In this document: in pieces, positions 19,243 through 32,268 of the stretch
How positions within the stretch are numbered: position 1 is the stretch's first letter
Layout: every line of letters begins with the position of its first letter
Assembly: GCA_036674765.1 (NCBI GenBank)
Contig: JARVKI010000041.1
Location: forward strand, 295,773-359,772
Direction: 5' to 3'
From: Seiridium cupressi
Lineage: Eukaryota; Ascomycota; Sordariomycetes; Amphisphaeriales; Sporocadaceae
DNA length: 64,000 bases
Notes under the pieces: model-generated
The model's input: only the letters and a program-made list of their open reading frames with translations
What the model was told of the DNA's origin: nothing
Databases searched by the model: none
Program-made: the position numbers and the translations under genes

Positions 19243-21730
19243 CCGCCTGCTCGTTGCGAACTCTCATGAATATCCTCCAGATACCCCCACAATTTTCCTT
19301 ACTCCACTCACGCGGCTCGACCCTGTCCTGCCCGTTACCTGCTACTATAGGTATCACACATGTATTCTAGCGAGGAATTGACCACAGGAAAGGCGTTTCG
19401 GATTAGCTCAGGAGAAGCTTTGCAACGTAATTCCCAGCATGGTTGGGCACAGGTTCCCCTATGGATAAAAGCTGCTGCTTACATTTAGTCCTCTTATTTG
19501 AGAATTGCAATACGTGCATGAGAGTAGGAAATCTTTCGATTCAATGGCATGGCATAGAATAATTCCATGTGCTTTGGTGTTCAACATGAGTCCTTCCAGC
19601 TAATTTCGTTTCAATCATCATGCAAACTAGCTTTCGCTTTCGCTTTATGTCCCCTCGAAAAGTTGAAAAGACGGATTATCTATACCAAACTCAACTTGGC
19701 AATTTGAAGCTTCGTCGTTCTAAAGATCAAAGGCCATTTCCGTTCTGAGTTCCTCTTTGAGCTTAGCCGGGTGAAGGTAGCTCAGCTGGGGGAACGAGAT
19801 GAAAACACAAAAAGTCAGCTTTGACAACGATAAACTCTATCTACGCTCTGGCGGTTCAAATGATCAGTTTCATAAACAAAATCCGCAAGTATGGTATACT
19901 GAATGTTGCTGCAGCACTGATGGATTCCGTATACAAGCAGTGGTTGATTTGCCGTACATCTACGTTGTATCCACCGGCCATTGCCAAGACTTTGGACGAT
20001 CCCAGTATCGTATCGCACGTGCCATTACCCACCCCTCAGACTTGAGCGTTTCTCAAAGCCATCCCACATTCGTGGGCGCATTAGAGCATAACTAGTTACA
20101 CAACAACAACACCACAACGACTACACCACCGTAAACCGCCACATGCTAATGGACCAGCGATAGTCAACATCCCGTAGTTTTACACGACGCCCGCCCTGCG
20201 ACTTCTCTGCCCCGGCTTCGGCTGTCTGAGAACGCTCGAGTTACGATTGCGGGGTACTACTAGCAATACAACGACGGCTCGCCGGAAAGAGGAGGAAATG
20301 AAGAGCGATAAGAAGAACTGCAATCGAGGTGTTACTCGAGTTGACTACGTCGAAACACAGAATATCCTAGACAAGAGCTCCTGGTTTTCGATCGAGATCT
20401 AGCTAGACCATTGGTGGGTTAAAGGAATAGCAGTCTTCGGATTCCGCAGCTGTTCGCCAGCAGGTCCGGTGTTGTTATGGAGATCGGTAGTCAAACTCAA
20501 GAAGACGTCCCCGGGAGCAGTGATTAGAAGGACCATCTGTCTCGCCTTTGCTTGGCCTTGACAGAATCCATGAATGTGAGTGGCATCTGGTGCCCCATCG
20601 ACTGTTAATATGCGTTACAAACGGCTAGTCGGGCAAAATTGTTTTTATGCCGAAGTTTATTTTTCATTAAAAGAGTTTCGTAGCCTGTGCCCAGCACAGT
20701 AACTAAGGCAGAATGATTACATGACGTGATTTGTCAAACTCTTCTTCTCCGCCCGGTCATTCCTCCCACTGCTGATTCGATGATAATGATCTCTCTGGCT
20801 CTTGGCTGTCCCAAGTAATAAACGATACATGTATGTATATACTATATGTTACCTATGGGACTATTTTATGGCAGTTTTAATTCTTAAAGCTTCCCACCCG
20901 CGTATAATCCTCTGTGCTGTGCACTATCAGCAGGGATATGATACACGGTGCGTGGCTTTCGAGTACAACTCCGAGTCGCCCTAGTAGTCGAGTGTAGGGT
21001 AAGCGCACCGAGAAACTTTTTAAAATGCTCCTGCCCAGCAAGTGTTCCTAAACTATTGGTATATAAGTCAACTATCGGAAATTTTCACATGAAGACATCA
21101 TATATCGTCTATTACACTATCTCGAGAAGATTCTCCCTCGACCTCAAAAGCCTTTAGAAATGCGAAAGTCTTCCAAGTTTCCAGATATGGACCTCAATGG
21201 AGATTAAAAGAACACAAAAGCTGTAGAGTACTCTATATATATACTCGTGCTTGTGCGTGCTATGTTAAACGCCCCCTGCGAACAAGACTTTATTTGCCAA
21301 CTCGCGGCGTAGTCGCTAGACGTAAAAGATCAGGCAACGCTCCAGTGTATCAATATGCTGGGAAGCAGAACGTCGAATGCTCTCATGTGTACCAATCCTA
21401 ATAATACCAGAAAATAGAAGGTAATCGTTTCCAAGCTGCGTTACCTGGTGTGCCGTCCATGCAAACATTTTTGGTGGCCTGTAAATGCTGGGTGCGAATG
21501 CGATATAAATATACGAGAAAGTGGTGCGGACCTTGAGTTGACTAGCAAAGGGCGGTGCCTTCCAAGTCTTAGGTCTAGTAGATAGGTTACGTTACAATTT
21601 GTGTGTGGTATGTCACTTGTCCGCACCACTTTCTGGGGGGTGGGGGGAATGGTAAGGCGCCGCTGATGCCTGGACCATTTCGTCCAGCTCGGTATTCATG
21701 TGTGTAAGTCGTATAGAAGTAAGTGGTGAT
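19243..21730. other. long non-coding stretch with a small inverted repeat
   Basis: About 2.5 kb without a recognisable gene; several 60-100 residue frames (for example 19799-20095) lack any features. It holds the inverted repeat listed separately. Confidence 0.5.
21516..21634. repeat. 16-base perfect inverted repeat around an 87-base spacer
   Basis: AGAAAGTGGTGCGGAC at 21516-21531 and its reverse complement GTCCGCACCACTTTCT at 21619-21634. It could be the ends of a tiny MITE-like relic or a hairpin in the 3' region of the AT-hook gene. No target-site duplication is obvious. Confidence 0.6.
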
Positions 21731-24535
21731 CTACAGCAGTTGCTGCTGCTCTAGCTGGTCTATACCAGTGTCTGGAGTGCCCTCGGGTACTGGGGTCTGA
21801 GTTGCCGCCTTCTTGGCAGCAAGTGTAGCGCGCCTCTTAGCGACAGCGTTTGACATGGAACCAGAAGCCCAGCGAGCTGTATCATGTTAGTCAATGTGAA
21901 CTCTCGTAGCGACAGAAAATATCATGGTGTGTTTTCAAGTACCTTTCATGCTGGCAGACATCTTCTCAGACTTGGTCATTTGACCGTAATCTTTGTTGTC
22001 CTCGAGAACTCCCATCGTTGCATCGCCATTCATCACCTGTCCAGGTGTGGAAATCCCGCTTTGGGGGACACTCATCGGATCGCTAGTCGGCACAGTCGTT
22101 GGACCAGACCCAGGCATAGACGGTGCAGCACCCTTGATCCTAATCCTGGGGGCTTTCGTCACAGCGGCAGCGTTGGGCTCTGTTTCGGGGATATTGCTGG
22201 CAGGAATATTGGCGAAATCCTGCTCTTGGACTTTTTTGGGCACACGACGGATCCGTTTTGGCTTTGGCTGCTCCTCGTCCTCGAAATCTTCATCGTCATC
22301 ATCCAGTGAAAACCGCTTCTGTCGTTTCTCACGGAGACCGTAGGTTGACGTAGTGGTAGACACAGTTCCAGTCGAGGAGGACGTATTGGGCCGGGACTCA
22401 TCGTTAGGCTGCGTGGAGGCATTGCTATAAAAAGACCCTGACGGGATCTCGCCGAGACGGGAGTTGCGTCGTCGCGTCCCCACACCGGGCAAAGCCTGTC
22501 CGTTCGTGCCGTTTACGGGGAGATCATCCTCTTCGAAGTGTCTTCTTCTACGTTTACGAGCAGGCCGGCCCTCTTCGTGAGCATCTGGCTCCGCTTCGAG
22601 ATCCGGGGCTGGAACACTCTCTGGAATGGCAGTGGGCAAAGGATGTTTACGAGGACGACCACCCTTACCACGTTTCTTCGGGGTTTCCTCCACCACTGGT
22701 TCGGCAACGGGGGCAGGGAACGATGAGCCTTCGCTATCTTCCGCCGGTTGACGACCACGACGCTTTCGCGGTACCGTCGGGACGGGAGTTGAGCCTCTGC
22801 TAGCCGACTCAAAGTCTCCGAACAAATTAGGGGCCTTTCTGGGTCGTTTGCCGTGAAGCACAGGGCCATCATCAGCTTCAGCTGCCTTTGCCGTTTGCTT
22901 GGGTCTGTCACGAAGGCGGCCCTTGCCAACACCGCCTCTCTGACCAATTGGATCTTGTTGAGACACCTTCGAGTCTCGATCGTCATACTCAAAGCCATAA
23001 GCGTTGGCCATGACTCTATCTTGCTGCTTGGCATGTTCGATCATCGCATCTGACTTTGGCGCTCTAATGCCCTTGACGACAAAATCCTTGCGGATGGGGT
23101 CGGCATTTGAATCCTTGCTGCGAGCCAGTTTTACGCGGTGCTGGAACAATGCTTCTTCTTGGTGATACTTGACAGAATTTTCTTCGTCGTCTATTATCTT
23201 TCGACAATCATTATGCTCGTGCTGAATCGTCTCGAGAACACTGGTCAGATGATCCAAACGGGCCCATAGTTCCGGGTAAGACAGCGACTCGTAGTCTGAG
23301 ATGAAATCGATGAAGTCCTGTGCCGGCCGCAATTTCTTGTACGAATACTGCTTCTTGGGAATAACTGCTGGGACGTCTGGTGTACCGATATCTGGCGCGG
23401 GAGAGTTGGCAGCAGTATCCTCAATGGCGACGGGTGAACCAGCGGGGGTGCTATCATCTGGGGCTTCATTGTTGTCTTCTACGACTTCATCGACTGGCGT
23501 CTCTTCTGTAACGCCATCTTGGTCGGCCGAAGGCGCCAAGGTAGTGGCTCGGAGTGTGGGGTAGAGGGTAGTTGCTCCATTGATGTAGGGCGTGAGACGT
23601 GCAAAAGGATCATCAGGGCCTTCATCCACTACCGGGAGAGGTGAAGGTGGCGCTTGGACCGGCGCTGGACTTGATGAGGGCAGTCTTCCATGGCCATTGA
23701 CGCCAGGCTGTTGAACAACCATAGACACTGCCTCTTCGACCTCAATTTTAGGAATTTGCAACTCTTGAGTAGGCTCCGACTTGATGTCGGTCTCGGGCTC
23801 CTCGGTAAACTCGAGCGCCCCAAAGGCCGGAAGGGGAAGTGGAAAAGTCGCCTTTGTTGAGCTCTGCGTGAGGGCTGGGCCAGAGACGACAGGATCTTTC
23901 TGGGAAGAATTAGAGCTTCTTCGGTGCGATGACGCCTCAGATGCCTGCTGAGAACGATGCCCACCGACCTCAATAGTGTCTTGGACGGTAACTTCTTCAT
24001 CTGGCTGCTCTGCGACAAGTGGTTGCGGTTCAACAGTAGACTTTCTACCAACATTGCGCCGTGCAACGGGCTTAGATGGTTGTTCTGATTGACGTCGCTT
24101 GGTCGTCGACTCAAGGTCTTCTTCGAAATCCTCGTCAACGAACAGAGGGTCAGTCTTGCGTTTCTTCAATGAGCGTGTGGCCGTGGGCGTTGCCTTGGCC
24201 TCATTACTCTGTTCATCCTCATCAGGTTGGTCAAATGAATAGTCAATGCGAGTTCGCTTCCGAAGGGAGCGACCACCTTTGCTTGTGGCCTCTTCGGGCG
24301 AATGAATTACACCATCAAGATTCCGCATCCGTGTCCTTGTACCCCGAGCGGTAGACGGACTTGGAGTCTCGAAAGTGAAAGAGGTCGAGGCCGGCGCCAC
24401 TGGCGCAGCTGGAGTGGAGGATGACGGCATCTCAGAAGGTTCCGAGCGCCGCTGTGAAGACGAGCGAGCTGGAATCGTGCTACGTTTTCTCGATGAAAAA
24501 CGACCTCTACCACGACCACTATTGGGAGATTCCAT
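21731..24535 (-). CDS. AT-hook nuclear protein conserved in filamentous fungi, function unknown
   Basis: A long exon 24535-21943 and a short one 21876-21731 (66-nt intron) give 912 residues. The first ~390 are charged and Ser/Pro/Glu-rich with several basic clusters (RSLRKRTRIDYSF, RSLKKRKTD), likely disordered with nuclear localisation signals. The middle (about 395-530) is the conserved part: KLRPAQDFIDFISDYESLSY, PELWARLDHL, a coiled helix, then RKDFVVKGIRAPKSDAM. Two AT-hook-like motifs follow, RKRRGRQPAE and KGGRPRKHPLP, which bind the minor groove of AT-rich DNA. The splice junction sits in ASMKARWASGSMSNAVAKRR, a coherent basic segment, which supports the second exon. The layout suggests a chromatin-associated factor; I cannot name the complex. 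Glu/Gln-rich short tail. Confidence 0.8.
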
Positions 24536-26309
24536 GAAGGCGGTGATGTGAATTGGAGGTCTAGTCCAGAGATTCCTAGTCGGAGATTAGGTGCGTGCTG
24601 TAAGTGGGGGAGCGAAAATGCCAACCTCAATTAAAGCTTCTGCCAAAAAGCAGAGTAGCAAGTCGTGCCAGTGCAATGAATCAGTAAAACGCGAAATACG
24701 TAGCGTGAAGTTGCAGTGATTTGTTGTGGGCGAATGAGAAGTCGATTCAGCCGATGCCAAAATATTTCCAAGCTGACACGAAGGCTCAACAGCCAACCTG
24801 CCAAGGCACAGGAGCAGTACGTCAGATAGCCCGATGATCAACGACAAACTGTCAAATAGCACAGGCGGCGAGTTGACAGTGTGAAACAAATGTGAATAGT
24901 GTTGAAGTCGCCTGGATGACTTTGGTGTTAGCAAGCCCCGTTGGGTCGGTCGACGTGGAATGGAAGATCACGGGATATTGATGAAAAATCGGATCAGGTG
25001 TAAGGCAACGGGAATATCGGCGATGATGAAAATTGCCGGCCAACAGAGGGTGGCAGTGGAAAGGTCTAACTTACCGGGCAATACCTTAATGAGATCCGAA
25101 AAGGTGTTTTTGACCACTTGCGTCGACAATGTGATGGCGGATTGCCGGCAAAGTGCAGATAGGAGAGGAAGTAGTGAGAAGGGCTAGACCTTGTAAGAGG
25201 CCAATGAATGTGGATGATGAAGCAAGTCCAAATAGACGCAAGCGTTGTGGAAGACTTCCCAAGTGGAACGGAAGGTTTCTCGGGATGGCTGTTGATGATG
25301 TGAGAAGATCTGGAGGAAGTCAGTTGGTCAGGGCCGGCTCCAGTCTGGCTGTTGTCGTGGAGGCGACTGGTGATGAAGCCAAAGTCATTGTTTTACATAC
25401 GTGGGCTAAGATGTCCGAATGATTAGTGGCCGGGGACAATCAACCGGCTTGTCGCGATGGCTGAAAAAGTGCAAAGAACAATCTCCAGTGTCCTCTCGGC
25501 AGGGTACCGTGCCATACGAACAATGGAAGACAGACGGACTTATTATTATCGCGACGTCTTATTCAGGCGCTCTCGCCGTGTTGCTGCGTTGCCAAATTTT
25601 GGAGGTTCCAGCGCATGGCGCACCAGCCACAGCCCAGCGCAGACTGTGTCCGGTGTCCCCAGTGGCCTCGAGCAGGGGGGAACAGTGGGTCCTCGCCGTC
25701 CGTCTATGCGAATTTGGGAACAATCCGGGGCCAATGAGCGAACTGCATTTGCCGGCGGCTTGCTCTACTCCGGGTTGGGCCTAGTGTTGCCTTTCCCCTT
25801 TGGATTCATCGCATGCGTTGAGCTCCATCCTGTGACGACAAGCTCCCAGCACGGCTTCTGCTTGGTACCAAAGCTGTTACAGTATCAGAAGCGAGCCTGT
25901 AACTCTACGCAGAGACTGTCGTTCCGACTGCTCTATCTCGGCTATATCTTCACGAATTGCCTAGAAGCTTGGCCCTGGTCACATTGGTAGATTGTCTGCT
26001 CTCCAAGCTCTCGTGCCCTGCGCTGTGTCGTTCGTCAGCTTCAGTTCTGCGAACTGCAATCAGGGTCCGAGGGACACAACGCCGGGGTCTAACTACTACT
26101 ACTGTACCTGTGTTGCATCGGCCCGCTTGTCACATTGCATACCGACGTCAACAACCCTTTCGCAGTCAGACCTGTACTACATCTTCCAGCTGCACTTTCG
26201 CTCGGGTTCTTTGCACGCACTGATCTGCTCCTCTTGATTCCTGTTCCATCTCGACACCGTTCCTTGCCCAATCCCGAGCCCTTGTTGACCCAACCCCGCT
26301 ACGCTTAAC
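24536..26309. other. intergenic region between divergent AT-hook gene and MTC1
   Basis: Shared upstream region of two divergent genes. Just before 26310 it is strongly pyrimidine-rich, typical of fungal 5' leaders. The 25457-25990 plus-strand frame (177 residues) has no features and is treated as chance. Confidence 0.5.
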
Positions 26310-28147
26310 ATGGCGTCCAAGAAGAAGGCACCCATCGACGACGAGCTTGGGGAGCTCTTCTCCGGCATTGGCGATGACGGAAACTCCAAGAAGCCGCCCA
26401 AGCCCAAGACGACCACTTCCAAGGCGCGTGCTGACATGGCCGACGATGATATCCTCGCCGAACTCGAGAATCTCGGAGACCAGCCAGCCCGCCCCCATAC
26501 GCCTCGAGTCAAAGACGCAGTCAAGCGCTCCAACACTGCGACTCCTCCACCAGCGGCCAACCGACTATCCGAGGACAAGCCGAATGTCCCTCGCAAGTCG
26601 GGCGAGAGCACTCGGTCGTACCATGCCAGCTTCACTCCAAGTGCAACAAGCTCCGAGTTTCAAGAGAACGAGAAGAAAGGCCCCGTCGAGCAGTCTGTTC
26701 CGGCATCTGCTGCAGCCGCCGGCGGTGGCTGGTGGGGAGGTATATTTGCAACAGCCACTGCTACCGCGTCTGCTGCAATCAAGCAGGCAGAGGTAGCCTA
26801 TACCCAGATTCAGCAGAACGAGGACGCCAAGAAATATCTCGAACAGGTCAAAGGCAACGTGGGCTATATCAAGAGCTATGGTGAGTCGATTCTTCAGTCA
26901 TGCTGTCTCGTCACTTGCTTTGACACCAAGTATATTCTGGCTTGTGGCGACCGTCACTTGATGGATGTCCAGTCCAAGTGAATTAATTAACCCAAGCTCG
27001 TCGCACGAAACGAAACTTCACGCAAAACCGTTGTTAGCCCTTTGTCCTAGCCATTGCACCCTTAGCTTTCATCTCATGTGCTTGCCCATGGTCCAATCTC
27101 CATACCATGTATCTTTTAGCGATCAATGCAAACAACATTGCTAACGTACTCGTTCATATAGGCGACGAACTACGGCATCGTGCTCTACCAACATTCGCCG
27201 AAATTCTGCACACTTTGGCGCCACCAATTGCCTCCCACGAACGTCTTCTTATTCACATCACCCATGACCTCGCCGGTTATCCCTCGCTCGACCCCCTCAT
27301 CTATGGTGTTTTCAGCCGCGTCATGTCACAAGTCGAGGGAGGGGACTTGCTAGTCATTCAGAGAGGCCATGAGAGCACTGCCCGCCGCGCCTCAGATGCC
27401 GCCTTTTACACGGCAACGTCTTCGTCAGCTGGCTGGCGTGATGGTCCGTGGTGGCGTCAGGTTGACGTGCCTAGAGACCTCGGTACGGTCAAGGGCCTGG
27501 TCGAGGGGACAAAGCTTTGCCGAGTAAGTGCTGAAAGCTATGCCAACGACTACTTCGCATCTAGCGGTGGCGTCACAGAAGCGCAGAAACGAGCTCTTGA
27601 GCCCCTTAGTGAGGACAACCCCGTCAGAACGAGCGACATTTTCCTTGCAGTCCAGGCCATTACTGTTGAGGCTGATAGCGCCCTGTTTGCGGGCAGTGCA
27701 ACCGGCGAGAAGGAGAAGGAAGAGAGCCTAGTTGTGGAGGACAACACCGATACCCAGGTTTGCTTCGCTATCTATGTCCTGGATCCGGTCCACGATATCA
27801 CCTACAGCACGGTTTCTCAAAGCATCCCCGCCAAATGGATCCGCTGGCTTGATGCGCCCAGCCCACTCACTCCTGCCAGCAGCGAATCCGAGAGCCAACA
27901 TGGCAACGAACTCACTCATGTGCCTGACGAGATTCGTGAGATAGTCGAGAGCGGCGGTGTCGACCCCCGAGAGTGGGTGGCTGAATGGGTTGAGGAAACA
28001 CTTAGCTTAAGTGCTGGCGTAGTTGCCCAGCGATACGTTGCCCGAAGAATGGGCGTTGGTGAAGGCGGTCTTGGAAAGGGCAAACAGAAGGTTGATGCTG
28101 TAGTTCAAGAGGGCGGCGGTGAGGCTGCTAGGGCTGGTTTAATTTGA
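26310..28147 (+). CDS. MTC1: Mtc1-like protein (maintenance of telomere capping protein 1, DUF5427)
   Basis: Two exons, 26310-26880 and 27162-28147, give 518 residues across an unusually long 281-nt intron (GTGAGT donor, branch GCTAAC, TAG acceptor). The N-terminus (MASKKKAPIDDELGELFSGI) is acidic and disordered with Pro/Ser stretches. The conserved core begins at GGGWWGGIFATATATA and runs through the helix AYTQIQQNEDAKKYLEQVKG, across the splice site SYGDELRHRALPTFAEIL, to LLIHITHDLAGYPSLDPLIY, GDLLVIQRGHES and a C-terminal part with DPREWVAEWVEETL. Yeast Mtc1 was found through telomere-capping genetics and is linked to COPI vesicles; the biochemical role is not settled. The exon 1 frame stays open for ~100 bases into the intron, so a retained intron would give a truncated protein. 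Confidence 0.85.
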
Positions 28148-28649
28148 GATGGAAACAGTTGGAGCAAGGCCTCGCCTCTGGAGATGTCGCCGTGAGATAA
28201 TACGCCTGGGCGTTCACATCTCCCTCTCTGGTTATGGTGATCTGTATGCCAATCGCTCGATCGCGGAGTTATTGGAGTTGGTTGGCTTGACCCAACTTGG
28301 TTCTTTGATTCTATTTAGCAGTCTAGGCTTGAGCATAATCATGATTTCCAGTTGGCCCACTGTTACACATGCTTTAGTGCTTTGCAGTCGGCGCGGAATA
28401 AGCGAGTCTACACCTGTGATGTGACAGGTGTATCAATGGAGGCGCTTGCTGTAAGTGCCTGTTTCTGGTAACTTGTAAAATGAAAATGTCGAAATATGTG
28501 GCCAGTCTTCAGTATAAAACACGGAGGTTCGAGCAGGGTAGGAACTCATGAGCCAACAAATGTTCATGTCTGTAAATGGTAGAGTGAATAATTATATATT
28601 CTGATCTACGACTTTATTCTGCTGTAGCTTCATACAGTCGCCTAGGTGC
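28148..28649. other. non-coding stretch between convergent genes
   Basis: 3' flanks of MTC1 and the secreted-protein gene. No gene seen. Confidence 0.6.
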
Positions 28650-29081
28650 TCAGTCAACCCACCAAGTGACCTTCTTCCCCTCACAAGTCATTGTACCTGT
28701 GGCCGCAGTCCTGCCACTGCTACCGAACCGCGAAATTGCCCCGTCATATACGTCCAATATATCTTGGTTCGCAAATGAGAATGACAGAGGGTCCGCCTGT
28801 CCAGGTCCGCGGCCGATGGAGAATTGGCACGGAAAGCCGACGACGCTTCGTCTCTCGCCCGGGGCACTACCAGTCAGGTTGGCGAACCAGTCACCGGCAT
28901 CGGAGGCCACGCCGTGGCAGGCGTCCTGACATTCGGCGTTAGTTGGGGCCGACGAGTTGATGGGATGTGCTGTCCATGTGTCTGGAGTGCAGTAGCCCGC
29001 GACAGACTTGTCACCAGTGCACGACTGTGCAGAAGTGAAGGCAGCCAGAGAGGCAAGGAGAATAAGGGCATATTGTTTCAT
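28650..29081 (-). CDS. small secreted six-cysteine protein, effector-like
   Basis: Single exon, 143 residues. A clear signal peptide (MKQYALILLASLAAFTSAQ, cut before Ser20) is followed by a mature protein of about 124 residues with six cysteines at 21, 31, 51, 55, 85 and 133, enough for three disulphides. Recognisable segments: SVAGYCTPDTW, AECQDACHGVASDAGDWF, VGFPCQFSIGRGPG and the end MTCEGKKVTWWVD. Similar small secreted proteins with the CQDACxGV...DAGDW pattern recur in ascomycetes that live on plants or insects, some viewed as effectors, but no activity is established and none is claimed here. Small size, secretion and the Cys pattern make it effector-like. Confidence 0.78.
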   Translation of the reverse strand: MKQYALILLASLAAFTSAQSCTGDKSVAGYCTPDTWTAHPINSSAPTNAECQDACHGVASDAGDWFANLTGSAPGERRSVVGFPCQFSIGRGPGQADPLSFSFANQDILDVYDGAISRFGSSGRTAATGTMTCEGKKVTWWVD

Positions 29082-29655
29082 TTTGCTTGGCTGAAGTGTT
29101 GGAAGGAGCGAAGTGCTGGGCTCAGATGGTGGCGCGAATTATGACAATTATTGTTGGTTCTCGAGATGGGTATGTGAGAAAGAAAGACTTAGGTTTGCTC
29201 TTACGATGCTCTTGATCAGGTATTTATAGAAAAGTTGTAGGGCAGTATCAGACAACATCACCTCCGAGGTTTGTGATGACAAGGCGAGCAAAGTACAAAT
29301 GTTCAGAGTCTGGAACACTCGATTCAAGTGAACAGGAAGTCCCGGGTCTAGGCTTTGATGGACCACTAATAAAGGATTCACCATAGTGTAATATAAGACG
29401 AGGGAAAAAGAATCCCATTGACTGCCGTCAGCAGCCACTAGTTAGTACTTACTAGAACTGCATATTATTTGTCACTCCTATTGCCCTTGGCAAAACTTTC
29501 TGGCGCCCGTCAGCGTGACTGCAGTTTGCTAGCTCGTCACCATTAGGATCAATAGTGCTGCATTTTTGGGATCTTCATCGAGAGATTTGCTTCGCACGTA
29601 CGACATTTCAGCAGATAGAGACTGAATTGTAAGAACAGCTAGCACTAATTTTGGT
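29082..29655. other. non-coding stretch
   Basis: Upstream region of the small secreted protein and 3' flank of the esterase. No gene seen. Confidence 0.6.
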
Positions 29656-31679
<2,024 letters not shown>

Positions 31680-32268
31680 CCAATACTCTGTGCGGAATGG
31701 CTTAAAATTCAAGAGCTCGTTCTGAAAATATGCCGGCGAACAGAGCAAGCGCTCAGGGTTTGGGGATTGCCCACGATGCGCCTGATACCTCGTTGTAATT
31801 ATATAGAACCGCTCCATGATGACTTGATTTCTCGAGTTGGCTTAGCATGGTGAGGTCGGCACCCAAGGATGAGGACTCCAGAATAGGCAACGTGATCATC
31901 GCCTAGAATCGGGCCTGCAGATAACGGTGCATTAGATCTGCGCTATTTGCTAAATTCAAGTGCAGAGACCCTGGTGGATCTGTATACGGTGACATTTTGC
32001 GGGCGGCGGATGTTGATGCTTCAGGGATTCTAGCGGGGCACCTCTTTAGAGAGAACACGGCTCGGACGATATGGCTACCGCTTTCGGAAGGCGCCAAGTC
32101 CAATGAATTCAGAAACCTCCGCGACTCAGTATACATGTGCTGACTGCACTCTTTAAACCAATGTGAGCGGTGATATCCATACTCCCTAAGGATTGTATCT
32201 CGTACAAAAGTGATGATGAGATGAGTGACTCTATTGTATCCAATCTTGTAGTAATATGTCAACGTTGT
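31680..32268. other. non-coding stretch between esterase and regulator
   Basis: Esterase upstream region and regulator 3' flank. The minus-strand frame 31903-32262 has no recognisable features. Confidence 0.55.

Noticed and set aside
19778..19795. Possible tRNA A box (GGTAGCTCAGCTGGG)
   Set aside because: No matching B box, acceptor stem or anticodon arm follows.
25457..25990. 177-residue plus-strand frame between divergent genes
   Set aside because: Composition is irregular, there is no domain, and it lies in the shared promoter region.
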